The translations under genes were made by a program, and so were the position numbers. Shown piece by piece: positions 60,909-64,000 of a DNA stretch of 64,000 nucleotides. A model generated the notes under the pieces. That model worked only from the letters and a program-made list of their open reading frames with translations, was not told the origin of the DNA and made no database searches. Origin of the DNA: Cribrihabitans_A pelagius (GTDB taxonomy: Bacteria > Pseudomonadota > Alphaproteobacteria > Rhodobacterales > Rhodobacteraceae); contig NZ_JBMERR010000009.1 in NCBI RefSeq assembly GCF_048820915.1, positions 1 to 64,000 of the forward strand. The letters run 5' to 3'. The number at the start of each line of letters is the position of its first letter. Within the stretch, counting starts at the first letter, position 1.

Positions 60909-61518
60909 AGCGCCCTTCGCCGGTCCGCGAGAGTGCCTCTGAAAAGGTGCCTGGCGGCCCAGGCCGGGCGGCATCGTCAGGAAGAGGTTTCGGTGCCGGA
61001 CCTGTTGGCCGCAGGGTGAAGGGAGTTGGTTCGCGAATGCGGCCTGCAGGCTGAACTCGTGCCGACCATCGCCTCGGGCCTGTTGGCCTGCTAAGACGGG
61101 GTGCTTGATACAGGCTCGGAAATTGAATGCAGCAGGCTGGCGGCTTCAGCGATGAGAGCTGGTTCGGTTTGCCTGAACAGGTTCCGGGCGTCTTTCCGTT
61201 CCGGGATGAATGAGGCCTTCGGCTGTTGCAGAAGGGCGGACAGCGGCCGGTCCCTGCGCGGGCCCTGGAGAACGCCGGCATCGGTGCGAAGGTGGACCTC
61301 CTCGTGTTTTTTGGCTCTCCAGAGCGATCAGCAAAGACATTGTCGCGCCAGGCCGCTTTCCCGGCCATGCTGAGTTTGATGCCATGGGATTCCTAAGGTC
61401 CCGGCACGTGATGCCGGGCCTTCTTTCTTCCCGCAGAAATCCATCCCGGCGACGAGGGTATTCCCAGGTATTCCCCAATGGAGTACCGTACTCCCGATTT
61501 GGATACTGTGGAGCACTC
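60909..61518. other. 610-bp gap upstream of AAA ATPase
   Basis: No protein family is recognisable in any frame, and no RNA gene is evident. The last 65 bp carry the operator-like repeats described separately. The remainder looks like degraded DNA at the edge of an accessory island. Confidence 0.4.
61457..61494. promoter_or_regulatory. Operator-like repeats before AAA ATPase gene
   Basis: GGTATTCCC occurs at 61457-61465 and 61467-61475, exactly one helical turn (10 bp) apart, followed by the perfect palindrome GGAGTAC-C-GTACTCC at 61480-61494. The block ends 24 bp before the ATPase start codon, so a bound protein would block its transcription or translation. Confidence 0.5.
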
Positions 61519-62628
61519 ATGGCAGAAACACTCTTCGTGCCCAGGCGCAATGAGGCCGAACGCATCGCCAGCCTGCTGAACCCCGACCCGCTCTTTGGCG
61601 AGATCTCGGGCCTCTTTCTCGCGGCACCGCGGCGGACGGGGAAGAGCACTTTCCTGCGCCGTGATCTTCTGCCGCTGCTGGAAGAGCAGGGAAAGCTTGC
61701 ACTCTACGTGGACCTCTGGGCGGACAAAAACGCAAACCCAGGCACCCTGATCACCGGCAGCATCGCCCGCGCGCTCGAGGAATGCGACGGGCTGATCGCA
61801 AAGATCCGGCGCAAGGCACCCTTCAGTGCCATTGGCGCGCTTGGGTTTCGGGTGGATCTGAAGTCTTCCGGGACATGGGAGGGCACCATTCCGGATGCGC
61901 TCTCGCTGCTGGTCGAGGCAACCGGCAAGGACGTCGTGTTCATCATCGATGAGGCTCAGCACAGCCTGGTGTCGGAGGAGGGGCGCAATGCGATGTTTGC
62001 CCTGAAGGCCGCGCGTGACGCGATCAACCAGGTGGAGCTGCCTGGCCGTCTCTACCTGGTCATGACTGGCTCCCATCGCGACAAGCTCTCTGCCCTGGTT
62101 CACGACCACCAGGCTCCGTTCTTCGGTGCTGCGATCCGGGATTTCCCGCCGCTCGGCGCCGACTACACCACGGCGGTCGCCGAACACCTGAATGCCAGGT
62201 TGTCGCAGAATGCCCGCCTCGATCCTTCGGTGATCGAAGAGGCTTTCGACCAGCTGGGCAGGCGGCCGGAACGTCTGAATGACTGCCTGCGCGACCTCAT
62301 TCTGGGCACCGAATTCGGGGAGGACGCGTTGCGGCGCCTCGTTAAAACCCGAATGGAGGCCTCCCGGCAGCAGCTCCTGTCCGAGATTGCTGTCCTAACC
62401 CCGCTCCAGCAGGACATCCTGCGGACCATGGCGGAGACCGGAATCGACTTTGCGCCGTTCGCGGAAGCAACCAGAATGGCCCTTGGCTCCGACGGTCAGC
62501 CTGCCAGCAAGGGCGCAATCCAGAAGGCGCTTGAGACGCTCCGGGACAAGGGTTTGGTGTGGCGGCCCGGCATCGGGCAGTATGTCCTGGAAAGCGCAGA
62601 GCTGGCACTGACGCTGCGCCAAGGTTGA
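61519..62628 (+). CDS. Stand-alone AAA/STAND-like ATPase
   Basis: This 369-residue P-loop ATPase has Walker A APRRTGKSTFL (about residues 38-48) and Walker B VVFIIDEAQH (about 146-155). A sensor-like MTGSHRDKL follows, then a C-terminal winged-helix-like region (LTPLQQDILRTMAETG; GAIQKALETLRDKGLVWRPG). It resembles the archaeal-type AAA_16/ATPase_2 proteins often found on mobile islands and beside toxins or transposition genes. The start has GGAGCAC upstream. It ends about 12 bp before the broken edge of an IS3 remnant, so a partner gene may have been lost. The role is unknown. Confidence 0.75.
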   Translation: MAETLFVPRRNEAERIASLLNPDPLFGEISGLFLAAPRRTGKSTFLRRDLLPLLEEQGKLALYVDLWADKNANPGTLITGSIARALEECDGLIAKIRRKAPFSAIGALGFRVDLKSSGTWEGTIPDALSLLVEATGKDVVFIIDEAQHSLVSEEGRNAMFALKAARDAINQVELPGRLYLVMTGSHRDKLSALVHDHQAPFFGAAIRDFPPLGADYTTAVAEHLNARLSQNARLDPSVIEEAFDQLGRRPERLNDCLRDLILGTEFGEDALRRLVKTRMEASRQQLLSEIAVLTPLQQDILRTMAETGIDFAPFAEATRMALGSDGQPASKGAIQKALETLRDKGLVWRPGIGQYVLESAELALTLRQG

Positions 62629-62639
62629 TGGGGCGGCGG

Positions 62640-63115
62640 CGTGACCAGATCGGACCGCTGTCTGCGACTGACCGGACGGCTGCGGAAGGCCCGCAAACCG
62701 CGCGGACTGACATCCATGACATCACACAGGCGGCGGGTCGGAAAGTTGTCGCGGTGTTCCTCGATGAACCTGAACCTCATGGCTTTTGGCCCGCGAAGAA
62801 CTGCGTTGCCTTTTTTAGGATCTCCCTCTCCTCCTTGAGAATGCGGTTCTCACGTCGAAGCCGTTCATTCTCTTGGGCGAGGCTCAAATCCTCGTTCGAC
62901 ACTACGTCAGTGTCTCGGTGTGCCGTGATCCATTTGTTCAGCGTTAACAGACCAACACCAAGATCATCAGCAACCTGTTTGCGTGTCAGTCCGCTGGTCA
63001 ACGCGATCCGCACCGCATCCCGTCGAAATTCGTCCGTCCGTTTCGTGCCCATAATTCGTCTCCCTCGGCGCAATAAATGCTATCAAAGGAGCGGCATCAA
63101 ACCGCGACAGGTCCA
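62640..63115 (-). mobile_element. IS3-family insertion sequence, truncated
   Basis: The right end reads TGGACCTGTCGCGGTTTGAT on the minus strand (63115 leftward), a typical IS3-group terminus. orfA is intact. orfB starts at 62780 (EEHRDNFPTRRLCDVMDVSP) and breaks off after about 46 codons near 62640, where unrelated DNA begins. A run of six A followed by G (62810-62816, minus strand) before the overlap fits the usual -1 frameshift site. The element cannot move by itself. Confidence 0.85.
62777..63052 (-). CDS. IS3-family transposase OrfA
   Basis: This 91-residue OrfA has helix-turn-helix RRDAVRIALTSGLTRKQVAD and DLGVGLLTLNKWI. A leucine-zipper segment (LAQENERLRRENRILKEERE) and the typical end FFAGQKP follow. 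The start used is at 63052 (MGTKRTDEFRR); an in-frame ATG at 63073 is also possible. It binds the element's ends but needs the frameshifted OrfAB, which is destroyed here. Confidence 0.9.
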   Translation of the reverse strand: MGTKRTDEFRRDAVRIALTSGLTRKQVADDLGVGLLTLNKWITAHRDTDVVSNEDLSLAQENERLRRENRILKEEREILKKATQFFAGQKP

Positions 63116-63120
63116 AGCTT

Positions 63121-63300
63121 TCACAGGATCATCAGGTCGATGTCCAAGTGCTCACGGAAATCTCCTGTTGAAAGGGATCCGAACAGCTTGTGCCGAATGC
63201 CCTCGGCGGCCAGTTGGGCATGAATGATCCGCCAGGCGGCTCTCGCCGCCCCCAGATGCAACTGTCTGCGCTGCTCCTGAAGTGCCGCTAAATGCGCCAT
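63121..63300 (-). pseudogene. Nucleotidyltransferase-like gene truncated by IS3
   Basis: From ATG 63300, behind a strong AAGGAGG, the 59 codons end GSLSTGDFREHLDIDLMIL. This is the GS...DxD signature of MNT/KNTase-fold nucleotidyltransferases (toxin-antitoxin MntA or kanamycin-type). The gene stops at 63121, five bases from the IS3 terminus, so the second half has been cut off. The rest is not found beyond the element. Confidence 0.75.
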
Positions 63301-63422
63301 CCTGGCCTCCTTGCCGCCAAAGTATTGTTCGCTCACAAGAATTGTCAGCGCCAAGTGCATATCCGGGCTCAGAGAAGTGGCTCGATCATATAGGAGCGCG
63401 GCGTGAGGCGCTGCTGATCAGT

Positions 63423-63701
63423 TCAGGAAAGCGCCAGCTCGCTGCAGCGGGCCACCTCAGGCAGACCGCGGCTGGCCCGGAAAGATGCGATCAGCTCCCT
63501 CGCCCAGTCACGCACCTCCGCGGCCGAATTTCCCGCAAGCTCGGGCTTGCCCAGATCGATCACCGGAATACCGGCGGAATTCGCCAGCCGAATTGCCTGG
63601 CCGGTGCCGCCACCCGCCTTTCCTTCAGGAGGCCAACAGATGACGACGCTGGCTGGGACCCTGAAATCCTCTCCGAAGACCCCGTTTCTATTCCGCGCCA
63701 T
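63423..63701 (-). pseudogene. Remnant of SLOG/DprA-like Rossmann protein
   Basis: The 92 codons read MARNRNGVFGEDFRVPASVV, then the nucleotide-binding pattern VICWPPEGKAGGGTGQAIRL and GIPVIDLGKPE. That pattern is typical of SLOG-type proteins found in phages and conflict islands, which usually have about 80-100 further N-terminal residues. In-frame codons run a little upstream (TLNL before MARN) to a stop, so the N-terminal half is missing. It is probably inactive. Confidence 0.6.
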
Positions 63702-63885
63702 CAGGTTGAGGGTACATGGGCCATCCTAGGGTCTGACAGGGGAGAGGGCTGAAAGGCGATCAGCGCGCCAGAGGCTGGGATCACAGCGGGATGGATTTTC
63801 CGAAAGGGAAGAGCATCCGTCTGCGCGGCAGAGGCAAATCCTCTGACGAAAAAGGCAGAACTATCGAGTGCTTTTAAAAGAAGTT

Positions 63886-63961
<76 letters not shown>

Positions 63962-64000
63962 AAACCTGTCCGCTTTTCTGTGCCTGTTCCGTTTCCGGTG

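Noticed and set aside
61101..61518. Upstream extension of the AAA ATPase to about 61210
   Set aside because: The extra 103 residues have no family resemblance, lie across the operator-like repeats, and a better start with GGAGCAC exists at 61519.

Overview
The window looks like a piece of a Rhodobacterales (Roseobacter-group, Leisingera/Phaeobacter/Ruegeria-like) alphaproteobacterial replicon. The DNA is GC-rich, the urease operon carries the small accessory genes usual in that group, the Sit-type metal transporter has a Mur/Fur-like operator, and RTX and TorS-like proteins are present. The genus is an inference; no 16S or other marker gene is present.

Layout, left to right. (1) 1-1095: an IS5-type transposase remnant with a frameshift, running off the left edge. 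(2) 1096-7332, minus strand: a tight four-gene operon of a carbon-nitrogen hydrolase, a large PLP decarboxylase, an ATP-grasp ligase-like protein and a C45 autoproteolytic acyltransferase. It looks like an undescribed pathway that makes and modifies an amine. (3) 7650-8640: wreckage of a ferric-iron-type ABC transporter, comprising a binding-protein gene that has lost its start codon and a permease remnant. (4) 8957-17234: envelope genes of unknown role, including a chymotrypsin-fold protein with an unusual catalytic signature and a 1514-residue secreted protein with an LprI-like domain.

(5) 17257-35403 is the most interesting region. A TorS-like histidine kinase and OmpR-type regulator are divergent from a PhnD-C-E-E oxyanion/phosphonate importer. 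Next come a LysR regulator, a GntP-type transporter, an ArsM-like arsenic methyltransferase with all the arsenic-binding cysteines, an RCCLKC-tail radical SAM enzyme of the ArsL (arsinothricin synthase) type, and a degenerate ArsM-like paralogue. The run ends with an M20 deacylase, a complete Pst-like importer and a phosphinothricin/arsinothricin-type N-acetyltransferase. Read together this is a candidate organoarsenical antibiotic cluster that has its own oxyanion import, protection and deprotection genes.

(6) 35673-41102: complete urease operon ureDABCEFG with two small accessory genes. (7) 41235-47997: a potassium channel, a double-kinase hybrid sensor with its receiver protein, and a convergent PAS kinase/receiver pair. 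(8) 48211-52051: SitABCD-type Mn/Fe importer with a paired Mur/Fur-like operator. (9) 52286-55465: a small unknown gene and a serralysin-like RTX metalloprotease. (10) 55692-60908: surface-glycan genes (GT2, DegT aminotransferase, FemAB-like, beta-propeller hydrolase-like, NeuD-like acetyltransferase, FdtA-like cupin), with a 119-bp tandem duplication at the downstream end. (11) 60909-63961: a scrap-heap island with a lone AAA ATPase behind operator-like repeats, an IS3 remnant, a truncated nucleotidyltransferase and a truncated SLOG-like gene, ending at tRNA-Ala(GGC).

All assignments come from reading motifs and gene order by eye; no database search was run.
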